From: DATNPH01 sp036703315
GTDB taxonomy: Bacteria > Cyanobacteriota > Cyanobacteriia > Cyanobacteriales > Coleofasciculaceae
Length of the DNA stretch: 42,616 nucleotides
Direction: 5' to 3'
NCBI GenBank assembly: GCA_036703315.1
Contig: DATNPH010000006.1
Location: forward strand, 1-42,616
The notes below the pieces were generated by a model that did not search any database, was not told the origin of the DNA, and was given only the letters and a program-made list of their open reading frames with translations. Each line of letters begins with the position of its first letter. Position 1 is the first letter of the stretch. A program made the position numbers and the translations under genes. Positions 6,978-15,969 of the stretch are shown piece after piece.

Positions 6978-9548
6978 CTACTTTCTGGGTAGATAAGCAA
7001 TTGGGTTTACGGCTCCGCGTCCATTCGGATGCATCTCAAAGTGACAGTGCGGACCTGTACTGCGACCTGTGCTGCCCATTTCGGAAATTTGTTGACCCTG
7101 TGCAACCTCTTGCCCCTGACGCACCAAAATTCGGTTGTTGTGAGCATAGAGTGTCAAGCTGCCATCAGGATGTTGAATTTCCACCAGATTGCCGTAACCA
7201 CCAGAATTCCAACCGGCGGTAACAACAATACCAGGAGCGGCGGCGACAACAGGTGTACCAACCGGTGCGGCAATGTCAATCCCTTTGTGCATCCGTCCCC
7301 AACGCCAACCATAGCCTGAAGTCAGGACGCCCTTGGTTGGCCAAATATAGCCATTAAATCGATTGGAACTACCCGGCAGGTACATATCCGGTGCCGAAAG
7401 GGAAGGTAGTTCAGGAGAAACTGTTTGTCCCACTGGTGCCCGAAGCGCTGGGTTATAGCCGCCCGCTGGCGCTTGTGCTGATGCCACTAAATCCGGCGCT
7501 TCAGGTGGAGGAACTTCGATTTTAATGGAACCCTGTTGAGCTTGTGGCAGTTGCCGACGCCTTGCAAGCCCTGCCTGCATAGACTCATTGCGTTGGTCAG
7601 GCTTAAACTCCGGATTAACCCTGGCGGGTATAGAGGAGTTATTAGCGCTCGAAGTAGAAGTAACTGGTGCTGGCACAGTAGGAACCGAAATATTGATCGG
7701 CGCACTAGCTTGAGAGCTGTCTATACCACTGTGATACCCTTCCCGGAGTTTGTTGATGTCCGCCCTCAATTTCTCTATATAAGGGTTGGAATCAGAGTTA
7801 GTAGACTGACTTGACTGAGTGTTAACAACAACTGGGGAATTTGGTTTTGCATCAGCCACAACAGTAGATTGCGCCAGAATTGGACGCGGTAGGGATTGTG
7901 GTTGAGATAGTGGTGTCGGTACCCTAGGTGTGACTCGGTCTTGCACAGTAGAAACAGCAAGAGTTGGAACTACCACCCCTGGCTGCTCTTGCCCTGACGT
8001 GGAACGGCTGGCTTTCGAATCGATACCAGGAAGCAAGGTGACAGTTTGATTAACCGCATTAGCCGACTGAGCTTGCGGAATTTTTAGGGGTTGATTGATG
8101 CCGAGTATGTTGGGATTATTCAGCCCATTTACCCGGATCAATTCTGAGCGAGACACACCATGCTGACGTGCGATCGCCTCTAGCGTATCTCCCGGTTTAA
8201 CCTTGTAAAGGTTCGCGGTAGTTACTGCTTCTAGTGGTTGCATCACCACGGGTCGTGGCACTTGTGGTTTCGCTGCTGTTGTCGTATCGACATCAGGCGT
8301 TAAATTGGGAACCGTTACGGCTTTCGGTTCAAATCGGGGAGTAGCTGCAATTTCCGGAGTCGGCACCGGAATAGCTACAGGCGATTGCGACGGAGCTACG
8401 TTCGGTTCAAATCGGGGAGTAGCTGCAATTTCTGGAGTCGGTACCGGACGGCTTACAGGCGATTGCCGTGCAGCTGCTCTCGGTTCCAGCCTTGGAGTAG
8501 CTGCGATTTCCGGAGTTGGCACTGGAATAGCTACAGGTGATTGCAGTGGAGCTACTTTTGGCTCAAGCCTGGGGGTAGCTGCAAGTTCCGGAGTCGGCAC
8601 CGGAATTACTACTGGACTGGCAGATGCACTCGCTACTACCTGTGGTACGTTTGCTACTGACTCCTGAGGGTTAAGAACCACAGGTGGCAAAGTAACAGGG
8701 GTAACGGGTTCATGCGCCTCGTCAGCCTCTGTTGGTACTGTTGCCTCGTTAGATAAATTGATAGACTCCTCAGACCTCAACTCCGCCAGACTGTCATTTA
8801 AACGGTTCCGCTGCTCTTTTAAGTTTTTAAGAGCAACATCTTGTCTTGCCTTTAACAGGTTATTGACATTACCAGGAACCGTAACGGTTTCACCCTTTTT
8901 CAGCTGACTAGCTTCCGACACGGATGCAAATGCTTGCAACTGCGTCGGCTCCACACCATAAGACTTAGATAACGTTTCTACTGTTTCGCCTGCTTGTACT
9001 TCGTGAACGATACCGTTCACTGAGGGAATTTTTAGCTTTTGCCCGACCGGGAGAACAGCACTGGGTTGAATGTTATTAGAAGCCGCGATCGCTTCTGGGT
9101 GTACCTCATAAGTCTTTGATAGCGCCCAAAGCGTCTCGCCTTCCTGCACCTTATGTTCAATCATAGGGTGGGCAGTCGGTTCACCCTGTGCTGCTTGTGG
9201 CTCTTCAGGTGTCTGTGGTGTCGAAACCGCAACGACTTGCGCCTCTTTGGCTGGTGAAGGCGAAACACTCGTACTCGGCGCGGCGGGAAGTGTTGGGGAA
9301 TTTGGTTCTGCGGCAACTGGCTCAATTGCCATGGCTTCATCGCCTTGCTGAGGCACCAACAAACCAGCCGCGCCCATGGAGATTGCCAATCCAATCATGG
9401 CAGCAGAGGTACGAGCCCTACGGTTCACCTCGGTCGGAATTGCTGCGCCGACCTGCTGCTTACCTACTGACAGCTTTAATAACGCATCAAAGGAGTCTGC
9501 TGCACATGAAGGAACTTTTCTAACCTTCTGCGTAAATCTTCGTTTCAA
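6978..9548 (-). CDS. LysM- and M23-domain cell-wall peptidase, membrane-anchored
   Basis: 856 residues. The start is a TTG: AGGAGG lies six bases upstream (9555-9560) and no better ATG exists. One membrane segment (about 49-66) probably anchors it. LysM repeats at about 131-176 and 181-226 precede a charged helical stretch (about 232-262), then four 26-residue Pro-rich repeats (312-415), a third LysM (about 447-492), a long disordered Pro/Ser region and a C-terminal LytM/M23 domain. The zinc-site residues are intact: H754 and D758 (HKGID) and H834/H836 (PHCHF). M23 enzymes cut peptidoglycan cross-bridges or stem peptides; the LysMs bind glycan. It probably acts in the periplasm in cell-wall remodelling. 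The gene is monocistronic with a very long upstream leader. Confidence 0.93.
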   Translation of the reverse strand: MKRRFTQKVRKVPSCAADSFDALLKLSVGKQQVGAAIPTEVNRRARTSAAMIGLAISMGAAGLLVPQQGDEAMAIEPVAAEPNSPTLPAAPSTSVSPSPAKEAQVVAVSTPQTPEEPQAAQGEPTAHPMIEHKVQEGETLWALSKTYEVHPEAIAASNNIQPSAVLPVGQKLKIPSVNGIVHEVQAGETVETLSKSYGVEPTQLQAFASVSEASQLKKGETVTVPGNVNNLLKARQDVALKNLKEQRNRLNDSLAELRSEESINLSNEATVPTEADEAHEPVTPVTLPPVVLNPQESVANVPQVVASASASPVVIPVPTPELAATPRLEPKVAPLQSPVAIPVPTPEIAATPRLEPRAAARQSPVSRPVPTPEIAATPRFEPNVAPSQSPVAIPVPTPEIAATPRFEPKAVTVPNLTPDVDTTTAAKPQVPRPVVMQPLEAVTTANLYKVKPGDTLEAIARQHGVSRSELIRVNGLNNPNILGINQPLKIPQAQSANAVNQTVTLLPGIDSKASRSTSGQEQPGVVVPTLAVSTVQDRVTPRVPTPLSQPQSLPRPILAQSTVVADAKPNSPVVVNTQSSQSTNSDSNPYIEKLRADINKLREGYHSGIDSSQASAPINISVPTVPAPVTSTSSANNSSIPARVNPEFKPDQRNESMQAGLARRRQLPQAQQGSIKIEVPPPEAPDLVASAQAPAGGYNPALRAPVGQTVSPELPSLSAPDMYLPGSSNRFNGYIWPTKGVLTSGYGWRWGRMHKGIDIAAPVGTPVVAAAPGIVVTAGWNSGGYGNLVEIQHPDGSLTLYAHNNRILVRQGQEVAQGQQISEMGSTGRSTGPHCHFEMHPNGRGAVNPIAYLPRK
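8304..8615 (-). repeat. Four tandem 78-bp repeats inside the M23 gene
   Basis: Exactly 312 bases comprise four copies of a 78-base unit encoding a 26-residue module around PVAIPVPTPEIAATPRFEP. Copies differ mainly in the last six to eight residues. The rigid Pro-rich spacer separates the first two LysM domains from the third. Copy number may vary between strains. Confidence 0.9.
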
Positions 9549-10491
9549 AAACGACCTCCTGGTGTGTGACGAGCGCTTAACAGTTCCTGAATTAATGATT
9601 GTTTACCAGTCAATGAGGCAACTCACCTCTAAACGTGATCCTGATCACAGACATTAAACATACTTAGGCAAGAGTACATTGCTTTTTTAATTTAGACAAG
9701 TTGACCTGACCAGTAAATTTTTTTCCTTGACGACAACTGCTCGATCCACCCTTAAAGAAGCAATAACTGAGTGTCTCAGAGAGGGAATATTCTGACAAGA
9801 GACACCCGTGACATTGGCACCGCTGCCGACAAGGCTTGCTGCATAGAACATACTGACTGAGCGGGCTTTTCTCCGGAAGGCAACTATAGATTAAAACAAA
9901 ACTCAAGCTTGTTTGTTGATAGTGAACTGTGCAGAACATCCTGCAACTGATTAGTCTAGCAATGGAATGAGCACAGTACGGAACTCTACGCTACCCTCAG
10001 GTAAGAGAACAACCGTGGAATTGTACAACTTTTCTCCTAGTCTCGTCGGCTAATCTGAGCTCTATAAGTTAGTGAAACCCTTATTTTTATTGCGGTCTGG
10101 GGATTCTTAAGACCTAACTTTCTCCCAGTTTGGATGATAATAATCTATCAGTCAGCTTGCGGTTACTAATTGAGATTCTCATAGAAATTTCTTATCAGAG
10201 CTAGAAAATTTCGTAGTGTAGGTAACTGAATCAGCCGCTGATTATTATGCCTTGAGAGGTAAAAAAGCCGAGACAATCAGGCAGAAGGATTCCAAGGCAG
10301 CCAAGTTTAATGAATTCCCCAATAAGCTTAAATACATTGATATGCATATATAAATAGAGGGTTAAGTGCTGCCCGTAGGAAATAAGGTGCGATTGACTTT
10401 GTTGGATCAATCACTCTGAAAAGTACACTCAGATAATCACCCAATAAAACTTGAAAGCGATGATTGAATGCTTCCCGAACAGAAGCAGGTT
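9549..10491. other. Long gene-free leader upstream of the M23 gene
   Basis: About 940 bases without a credible gene. A 91-codon minus-strand frame (9664-9939) is Cys/Ser-rich with no protein-like pattern, and I reject it. On the minus strand a stem GTGTCTC/GAGACAC (about 9775-9810) is visible. The length and position ahead of a cell-wall peptidase would suit a structured leader or riboswitch, but I cannot identify one by eye. The distal part is AT-rich and probably holds promoters. Confidence 0.4.
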
Positions 10492-10953
10492 TTATCCCAA
10501 ATAACCCAGCTGACGCCGCGCCTCAAACAAACCGACAGCAACACTAACCGAAAGATTCAAACTGCGAACCCCTGGCTGAGTCATTGGGATAGAGACAGTA
10601 GCCCCACAAGCGTCTAAGACATTGGCAGGCAGACCCGTGGTTTCGCTGCCAAACAACAGCCAGTCATTGGTTTGAAATTGGAAGTGAATATAATTGCATA
10701 TCCCAGCCTTGCTGAAGCCAATCCATCGTCCCCCTTGTTGCTGGTGAAATGCTTCAAAGGCATTAAGGGATTCATGGTATTTCAGGTTGACGTAGGGCCA
10801 ATAGTCTAGCCCTGCGCGTTTCAAGTAGCGATCGCTAATTTCAAATCCGAGCGGTCCCACCAAATGCAACTCCGTACCCGTCGCGGCACAAGTACGGGCA
10901 ATATTACCTGTATTGGGTGGTATTAGCGGGTGGATTAGGACAACCCTTAGCAT
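10492..10953 (-). CDS. trmL: tRNA (cytidine(34)-2'-O)-methyltransferase TrmL
   Basis: About 153 residues from the ATG at 10953; a TTG two codons upstream is also possible. This SPOUT-fold (SpoU/TrmH) enzyme 2'-O-methylates the wobble base of tRNA-Leu isoacceptors using SAM. The N-terminus MLRVVLIHPLIPPNTGNIARTCAATG is diagnostic. The C-terminal knot motifs are present: LLFGSETTGLP and IPMTQPGVRSLNLSVSVAVGLFEARRQL. The length equals the family's usual ~155. It is the last of a minus-strand series, about 155 bases downstream of gshA and probably with its own promoter. Confidence 0.95.
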   Translation of the reverse strand: MLRVVLIHPLIPPNTGNIARTCAATGTELHLVGPLGFEISDRYLKRAGLDYWPYVNLKYHESLNAFEAFHQQQGGRWIGFSKAGICNYIHFQFQTNDWLLFGSETTGLPANVLDACGATVSIPMTQPGVRSLNLSVSVAVGLFEARRQLGYLG

Positions 10954-11109
10954 GAACAACTTAGGAGAATTACCTCAACACCACGTCCATAGGGATCTGG
11001 ATATGTACCTAAAGACAGAGGTGATATATATATTTTTTTAATAAGAGGGGAGCCAAGGGAATCGATTAGATATTTTGATTTGTAACATGTCAACTCCCAT
11101 GGTAAAAAA

Positions 11110-12261
11110 CTAGGCAACTAATTGCTGACACAATTTGTCTTCAAGTTCCCGTTCTTGTTCATTCATGGATTGAATCGCTTGCACCATAATACTCCGGCTG
11201 TCTAAACCTTGTGTATACAGATTTAGCCACTGCCCAGCCATATTCCCGTCTCGAAGAATTTTCTTGATCGGTGAGAGGAAACAACTAAAACCCCGTTTTC
11301 TGGCGATCGCCCATACCTCTTGATAAATTTCCTCAATCCAGTCCCGTGCCAAAATCTCTCTGCCATCTTGCCAATGCCGCAGCGTAGCATCCAAGCTAGA
11401 ACGCGCAGCAGCTTCTTCGTTAGCATCGGCTAGTTTCACTAAGTCTTGAGGACGGGTGCTGGCTGGTAAAGTACTCCTAACCAGTGGATCGAGGCTAGGG
11501 TCTTCAATTAGCTGCCATACACGCGCTTCAATTAAGGCTGTGACTGCCAGCAAAGCGATTGGATCAACGATTAGGTCACAGATCCTCAGTTCTAAGCGAT
11601 TCAGGTTGTAGGGGCGGCGATCGCCATTTGGTCGCACGGATGCCCAAAGGTGACGAACATTTTGCATTGTCCCTATTTTGAGTTGTTCTTCCGTCCACTG
11701 GATAAAGTGGGCATGGCTTTCAAATAGGGGAACCTCAGCCGGGGTTTTGGGGAAGAGTCCCCAACGAGTGGAGTGATAACCAGTCGGCTGCCCTTTGAGA
11801 AAGGGAGAGGAAGCACTCAGGGCGAGGTAAAGCGGTGCTTCCAAACGGACGAGGCGAATTGCCCGCATCAGCACTTCAGGATCGCTGATGCCAATATTGA
11901 TATGAACACTGGCGGTGACAACTTTAGTACCGTAGGTTTGCTCGATGTAGGTGTGGTAGGAGTTATTGGGATCGGAACGGTAGAAGCGATCGCTCACCTC
12001 CAACGACAAAGTGCTGCCTGGAATCAGAGTATAATCCCCGAGACGTCTTAAATACTCCCGCAACTGCTGCCGGGGACGCACTAAGGCACACAACAATCGG
12101 TCATAGCCAGACAAAGGTGCTGTAGTGTACTCCACATTGCGGCTATCTGGCTCCCGCACAAATCCGTCTAGCGACGCCACAATCTTGTCGGAAAGACCGA
12201 CAACATCACCTTGGGGCGTACCAGTGTACATTTCAATTTCAAAACCTTTGGATAAAAGCAC
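11110..12261 (-). CDS. gshA: Glutamate--cysteine ligase, cyanobacterial type
   Basis: 383 residues starting at a GTG, with GAGG seven bases upstream. It catalyses ATP-dependent formation of gamma-glutamylcysteine, the first step of glutathione synthesis. The protein fits the cyanobacterial GshA branch of the GCS2 family, shown by LLSKGFEIEMYTGTPQGDVVGLS at the N-terminus, FVREPDSRNVEYTTAPLSGYDRLL, YTLIPGSTLSLEVSDRFYRSDP, VVTASVHINIGISDPEVLMRA and YNLNRLELRICDLIVDPIALLAVT. The length is typical. No gshB is adjacent. About 108 bases separate it from the deacetylase-like gene upstream, so co-transcription is possible. Confidence 0.94.
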   Translation of the reverse strand: MLLSKGFEIEMYTGTPQGDVVGLSDKIVASLDGFVREPDSRNVEYTTAPLSGYDRLLCALVRPRQQLREYLRRLGDYTLIPGSTLSLEVSDRFYRSDPNNSYHTYIEQTYGTKVVTASVHINIGISDPEVLMRAIRLVRLEAPLYLALSASSPFLKGQPTGYHSTRWGLFPKTPAEVPLFESHAHFIQWTEEQLKIGTMQNVRHLWASVRPNGDRRPYNLNRLELRICDLIVDPIALLAVTALIEARVWQLIEDPSLDPLVRSTLPASTRPQDLVKLADANEEAAARSSLDATLRHWQDGREILARDWIEEIYQEVWAIARKRGFSCFLSPIKKILRDGNMAGQWLNLYTQGLDSRSIMVQAIQSMNEQERELEDKLCQQLVA

Positions 12262-12369
12262 GGTTTTTCCTCAGCTGAGTTGAGTAGGAGGTTGGGTACG
12301 CTAAGCCGAGCATATACCCAAAAAATGTATAGAGAAAGACAAAAAAAATCCTCCCCCAATAGTTTTGCA

Positions 12370-13287
12370 TTAAAGATCATACTGGCGATAGACCGTAGCC
12401 GCGGCACGGTGCAGTAATGAGTGGCGGTAGGTGAGGGCATCAAGGTCGTCTGCATAGCCACCACCAATTACGCTAGCAACGGGATAGCCAGCAGCGACAC
12501 AGGTACTCAGAACCTGCATCTCGCGGCGGTAGATACCCGTATCAGTGAGAGCTAATTTGCCTAAGCGATCGCCAGCATGCGGGTCAACTCCAGCGTCGTA
12601 TAGTACTAAATCGGGCTGAACCTCGCCCAGTAAGTCAGGGAGATATTTTGCCACAGTTTGTAGGTAGGCATCGTCATCCATGCCTACGGGTAGGGGAACG
12701 TCTAAGTCACTTTTTTGTTTAGTACCGGGGAAATTGACTTCGCAGTGCATAGAAAACGTGAAGACGCTCTTGTCATCTTGGAAAATAAAGGCAGTGCCGT
12801 CGCCCTGATGGACATCAAGGTCAAGGATAAGAATGTTCTCAACTAGTCCCAGTTGTTGAAGGACACGAGTGGCAATGGCTAAGTCATTGAAGATACAAAA
12901 ACCTGATCCATAGCTAGGAAAAGCATGATGAGTGCCACCTGCTGTGTTACAAGCTAAACCATACTTGAGGGCAAGCTGGGCAGTAAGAATGGTGCCACCT
13001 AAAGCTGTGCAGGTGCGGGTGACTAGGGCTGGACTCCAGGGTAAACCGATGCGTCGCTGGGCTTTGGGGTCGAGAGTGCCTTCACAGTAAGCTTGGACAT
13101 AGTCGGGGGTATGGACGAGTTCGATCCATTCTGTTGGTGGACGTTTGGGGATGTGAAATTGTTCGGGTTTGGCGACGCCATCACTCAGGAGTAGTTCGTA
13201 GAGTTTGCCAAATTTGGGCATAGGAAAGCGATGCCCTTCTGGTAAAGGTGCGACGTAGTCGGGGTGGTAGATGATTGGCAAATCCAT
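12370..13287 (-). CDS. Histone deacetylase-superfamily (AcuC-like) enzyme
   Basis: 305 residues from the ATG at 13287; a TTG at 13302 would add five. It is a zinc-dependent arginase-fold deacetylase. Conserved parts include DLPIIYHPDYVAPLPEGHRFPM at the N-terminus, the His-His pair in GGTHHAFPSYGSGFCIFND, zinc ligands in LDLDVHQGDGTAFIF and in YDAGVDPHAGDRLGKL, and the C-terminal GGGY loop. The HHAFPSYGSGFCIFND form is that of small bacterial/HDAC11-like members of the superfamily. Substrates of bacterial members are mostly undefined; acetylated proteins or small amides are possible. It begins 15 bases after the stop of the upstream unknown gene, so they are probably one transcript. Confidence 0.92.
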   Translation of the reverse strand: MDLPIIYHPDYVAPLPEGHRFPMPKFGKLYELLLSDGVAKPEQFHIPKRPPTEWIELVHTPDYVQAYCEGTLDPKAQRRIGLPWSPALVTRTCTALGGTILTAQLALKYGLACNTAGGTHHAFPSYGSGFCIFNDLAIATRVLQQLGLVENILILDLDVHQGDGTAFIFQDDKSVFTFSMHCEVNFPGTKQKSDLDVPLPVGMDDDAYLQTVAKYLPDLLGEVQPDLVLYDAGVDPHAGDRLGKLALTDTGIYRREMQVLSTCVAAGYPVASVIGGGYADDLDALTYRHSLLHRAAATVYRQYDL

Positions 13288-13302
13288 ATATGGAGCTGGC
13301 AA

Positions 13303-14712
13303 TCAGCGACGAGAGACTTTCCACGCAATCAAACCAGTGAGTGCCCCCGCAAGCAGACTGATCTGGAAGGCAGTAGTTTGGAAGGAGACGGTGTCTTGGT
13401 TTTGCTGCGTCTGGGCGACGAGTACACTGGTGGCGACGGTGGTGGTTGCCAGGACAGCACTGGTAACCAGTCCTACACTGACGGCGGCTATGGTGCTATT
13501 TAAGGCGCGATCGCTTTGCGTTTGATACGTTGAAGTAATGCCCTCAACGGTTCGAATTAGATTTTCCATTAGAGTTAAGCCATAGCTGAGGCTGCTATGC
13601 TCCCTTTCTACCTGTCGCAGATACTTAGCACTAGCAAGCTCTCCAAATTCTGCCAAAAATTGTAAATTACCACTTTGTCCAACGTTTTCCATCGTTGCCA
13701 GTCGCTTGGCATAATTTTCGAGATTAATCTCAATAGTACGTCCTAGGGTATTGAGGTCACTTAAATTAACGGCATAACGAGAAAGAAGGGTAAGGGTAGT
13801 GGTAAGAATCTCCCGTAGTCGCTTCATTTGCGATTCACTAGGGTTTTTCTGCCCAGGCAGCTGACTGACCTCACGAATTGTGTTTTGAATTAAGAGGGTG
13901 TCTGCTTTGAGTGCTGCTTGCAGTTGACAACTCTGGCAGTAAGCCCAAAGCACTTTGTTGCGATAGCAAAACAGGTGAATTAAGTCTAAATAAATCTTAT
14001 TAACACTGTCTACGACTGAGTGAATTGATTTGTTAGGGGGAAACAGCCAGATTAAGAGATGATAGTTTTCAATCAATTTTTCTTGATCTGACCAATCTGA
14101 AGGGGGACGCCATAGCTCAAATACAGTTGCTCCTAAAAATTGCCCTTGTGATTTTAAATCTCTCTCCCAGTTGTAGGGGTCAGGCGCTAGTTGCTTGTAG
14201 CACTCCAGAGCAATTTGTGTTGGGTTTTGATGGGCATCTATGAGTTGACCCCACATCATCCAGGTTTGACCAATAGTGCCAGGTTGCTGATTGATATGGG
14301 AAATAATTTCTTCTTGTATGCTCCGAATATTTTTAAGCGGTTGAGGGTTATAGTTAGACTGTTTTACACCATCGGCATAGACACCGGAGCATTCAATATG
14401 AAGGGCGTAAGTATCTCCAATCTGGAGAGGATAGTAGTACCCTTCTATAGGGCGCTCGAAATGTTTTACAATATCAGCCCCCAAGAGTTCAATGAAGCTA
14501 GACTCTGTTTTTTCGGCTTCTTTCAGTTTGGCAATAAAACTTTCATCTTGCAGTTCCTGACTCGATGAGCTGTTCTGTGAATTTGTATAAATTCTTTGCC
14601 AGAACTGTTTACGGTTATTATCAATCCTTTGGCTATCTTGCCCTAAAACTTCTCGTATATCATAGAGAAATAGGTCAAGCGTCGGATAGACTAGTTTTGT
14701 TTCTTCAGGCAT
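13303..14712 (-). CDS. Unknown protein with C-terminal membrane hairpin, 469 aa
   Basis: ATG start. The first ~400 residues are soluble and mostly helical (DLFLYDIREVLGQDSQRIDNNRKQFWQRI, GYYYPLQIGDTYALHIECSGVY, LKSQGQFLGATVFELWRPP, and a long helical stretch LTTTLTLLSRYAVNLSDLNTLGRTIEINLENYAKRLATM). Two hydrophobic segments close the protein at about 407-431 and 447-465, ending in KVSRR, so it is probably tail-anchored with the bulk in the cytoplasm. I do not recognise the family and see no catalytic motif. It sits 15 bases upstream of the HDAC-like gene and about 60 bases downstream of the toxin gene. The architecture resembles a membrane-tethered scaffold or sensor, but that is inference. 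Confidence 0.75.
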   Translation of the reverse strand: MPEETKLVYPTLDLFLYDIREVLGQDSQRIDNNRKQFWQRIYTNSQNSSSSQELQDESFIAKLKEAEKTESSFIELLGADIVKHFERPIEGYYYPLQIGDTYALHIECSGVYADGVKQSNYNPQPLKNIRSIQEEIISHINQQPGTIGQTWMMWGQLIDAHQNPTQIALECYKQLAPDPYNWERDLKSQGQFLGATVFELWRPPSDWSDQEKLIENYHLLIWLFPPNKSIHSVVDSVNKIYLDLIHLFCYRNKVLWAYCQSCQLQAALKADTLLIQNTIREVSQLPGQKNPSESQMKRLREILTTTLTLLSRYAVNLSDLNTLGRTIEINLENYAKRLATMENVGQSGNLQFLAEFGELASAKYLRQVEREHSSLSYGLTLMENLIRTVEGITSTYQTQSDRALNSTIAAVSVGLVTSAVLATTTVATSVLVAQTQQNQDTVSFQTTAFQISLLAGALTGLIAWKVSRR

Positions 14713-14774
14713 TTTATAAAAGCAGGAAAAGATTGCCTAACTCATATACAGAATTTTTAGCACGACTAATCAAT

Positions 14775-15065
14775 TTACGGATGAGCGGCAATCACGAGAA
14801 TCGTAATAATGCTTTTACCGGGTCCATAATACCAAAAGATTCTAAAGGCAGCGGGAGTTTTATTTTCAACATAGGCTTCAAATACCTCCTCCTCGTCTGG
14901 GCCGGAAAGAGAATCATATTTATGAGTTTTAAGGCTGGGATGACGCAGGCGAGTTTGCATCAACCCCAAGGTTTTCAAGACTTTCCTGTACTTCTTGGGG
15001 TCGGTTTGCTCAAGGTTAGCTAATGTCTCTTCCGCTTCAGGTTGGAATTCCAGCCGGAACTGCAC
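14775..15065 (-). CDS. RelE/ParE-like toxin of a type II toxin-antitoxin pair
   Basis: 96 residues, GTG start overlapping the last base of the upstream gene's TAG stop (TAGTG), a translational-coupling arrangement common in toxin-antitoxin operons. The N-terminus FRLEFQPEAEETLANLEQTDPKKYRKVLKTLGLMQ and the C-terminal beta strands (AAFRIFWYYGPGKSIITILVIAAHP) follow the RelE/ParE fold, including the central basic/aromatic strand. RelE toxins cleave mRNA on the ribosome and ParE toxins poison gyrase; which applies cannot be told here. It is slightly longer than average because of an acidic loop (SLSGPDEEEV). Confidence 0.8.
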   Translation of the reverse strand: MQFRLEFQPEAEETLANLEQTDPKKYRKVLKTLGLMQTRLRHPSLKTHKYDSLSGPDEEEVFEAYVENKTPAAFRIFWYYGPGKSIITILVIAAHP

Positions 15066-15619
15066 TAATCATCAATCTCCAAGTCTGCATACTGAGCAAA
15101 ATCACCTAAGTAACGTCCTCTTCTAGTTGCTGCCTGCCGTAGCCCTCGTTCCAGGGAAGCCCAAACCGTGGGATCTTGCCAAAGCCACTGTTCTGCTTGA
15201 GTAACGCTCTGAGCATCTTTTACCATGAAACTGGTCTGGCGTCGCAGTTGAAAAAGAATTTGTCCCAGTACGCTTGACTCTGTAGCCGCTTTTTTCACTA
15301 AATTGACAGAGTCATCAGCCTTGAAAACTTCAACACCAATATTAATGATTTTTTCATCACTGGCTTGAGTCAAGAAAGTTGACTCAGAACCAGCGAATCG
15401 GAATCGCTCACCATCGTTTTGCAAAGCGAGACGAGCGTCCATATATTCCTGAGCTAAGGGTGAATAATTTTTGGCTAGGGTATGAAGTTGTGACACATCT
15501 GAGGGAAACACTTTACCGATTTCGTTTAGCTGATTTTGCAAATCTTCAGGGAGGGGAGCGTCTAGCCGCATTAAGGCAGCAAGGAAGGCTTTGAGGGTGA
15601 TGGTATCTAACGAATCCAT
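15065..15619 (-). CDS. Putative antitoxin with unusually long N-terminal domain
   Basis: 184 residues, ATG start. The last ~45 residues (WLWQDPTVWASLERGLRQAATRRGRYLGDFAQYADLEIDD) look like the C-terminus of antitoxins that precede RelE/ParE toxins: a short helix, a small linker, then an acidic toxin-wrapping tail. The ~135 residues before it are an all-helical region not expected in 70-90 residue antitoxins, with no obvious DNA-binding ribbon-helix-helix at the N-terminus. One-base overlap with the toxin gene supports the pairing. It could instead be an unrelated helical protein that carries an antitoxin-like tail. Confidence 0.65.
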   Translation of the reverse strand: MDSLDTITLKAFLAALMRLDAPLPEDLQNQLNEIGKVFPSDVSQLHTLAKNYSPLAQEYMDARLALQNDGERFRFAGSESTFLTQASDEKIINIGVEVFKADDSVNLVKKAATESSVLGQILFQLRRQTSFMVKDAQSVTQAEQWLWQDPTVWASLERGLRQAATRRGRYLGDFAQYADLEIDD

Positions 15620-15969
15620 TTAGCAGAGTTTGCCTGTAATGGTGAAGGCTACCCAGTAGTAAAGGGAATTATAAAGATTATTCTCTACTTTCATTTTACC
15701 GAAGATGTAATCCTCTGTTTATAAGAATTCGTTAATTCTTAATTCATTGGAAAACAGTTTAGGAACGATCCAGAAAACCCTCAGCATCATCCTGATAATC
15801 AGGAACTTCTGATCGATCTGCCTTTCTGGATCATGATGCGATTGTGGGTAAAGACGGTAGGGACACGATACTATCGTGCCCTACATAGACCTCAGCTAAT
15901 CCCTAAAACGCGATCGCCTAGAATAAAACCATCCTTACACTAGCCATAAATCATTTCCTACCATCATTG
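15620..15969. other. Intergenic region between antitoxin and Uma2 genes
   Basis: About 350 bases between divergent genes. It contains a large palindromic repeat at 15857-15884 (listed separately) and otherwise AT-rich DNA likely to hold both promoters. No small gene is seen. Confidence 0.4.
15857..15884. repeat. Palindromic repeat, copy 1
   Basis: GTAGGGACACGATA followed by CTATCGTGCCCTAC forms a near-perfect hairpin with a single bulged A. Its core GGCACGATA/TATCGTGCC is shared with the palindrome at 17630-17652, so this looks like a dispersed intergenic palindromic element. Confidence 0.7.

Noticed and set aside
8305..8667. 120-codon plus-strand frame with Gly/Thr repeats
   Set aside because: It is the antisense shadow of the Pro-rich repeats of the M23 gene.
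9664..9939. 91-codon minus-strand frame upstream of the M23 gene
   Set aside because: Composition is Cys/Ser-rich without recognisable structure, there is no Shine-Dalgarno, and it lies in an evidently non-coding leader.
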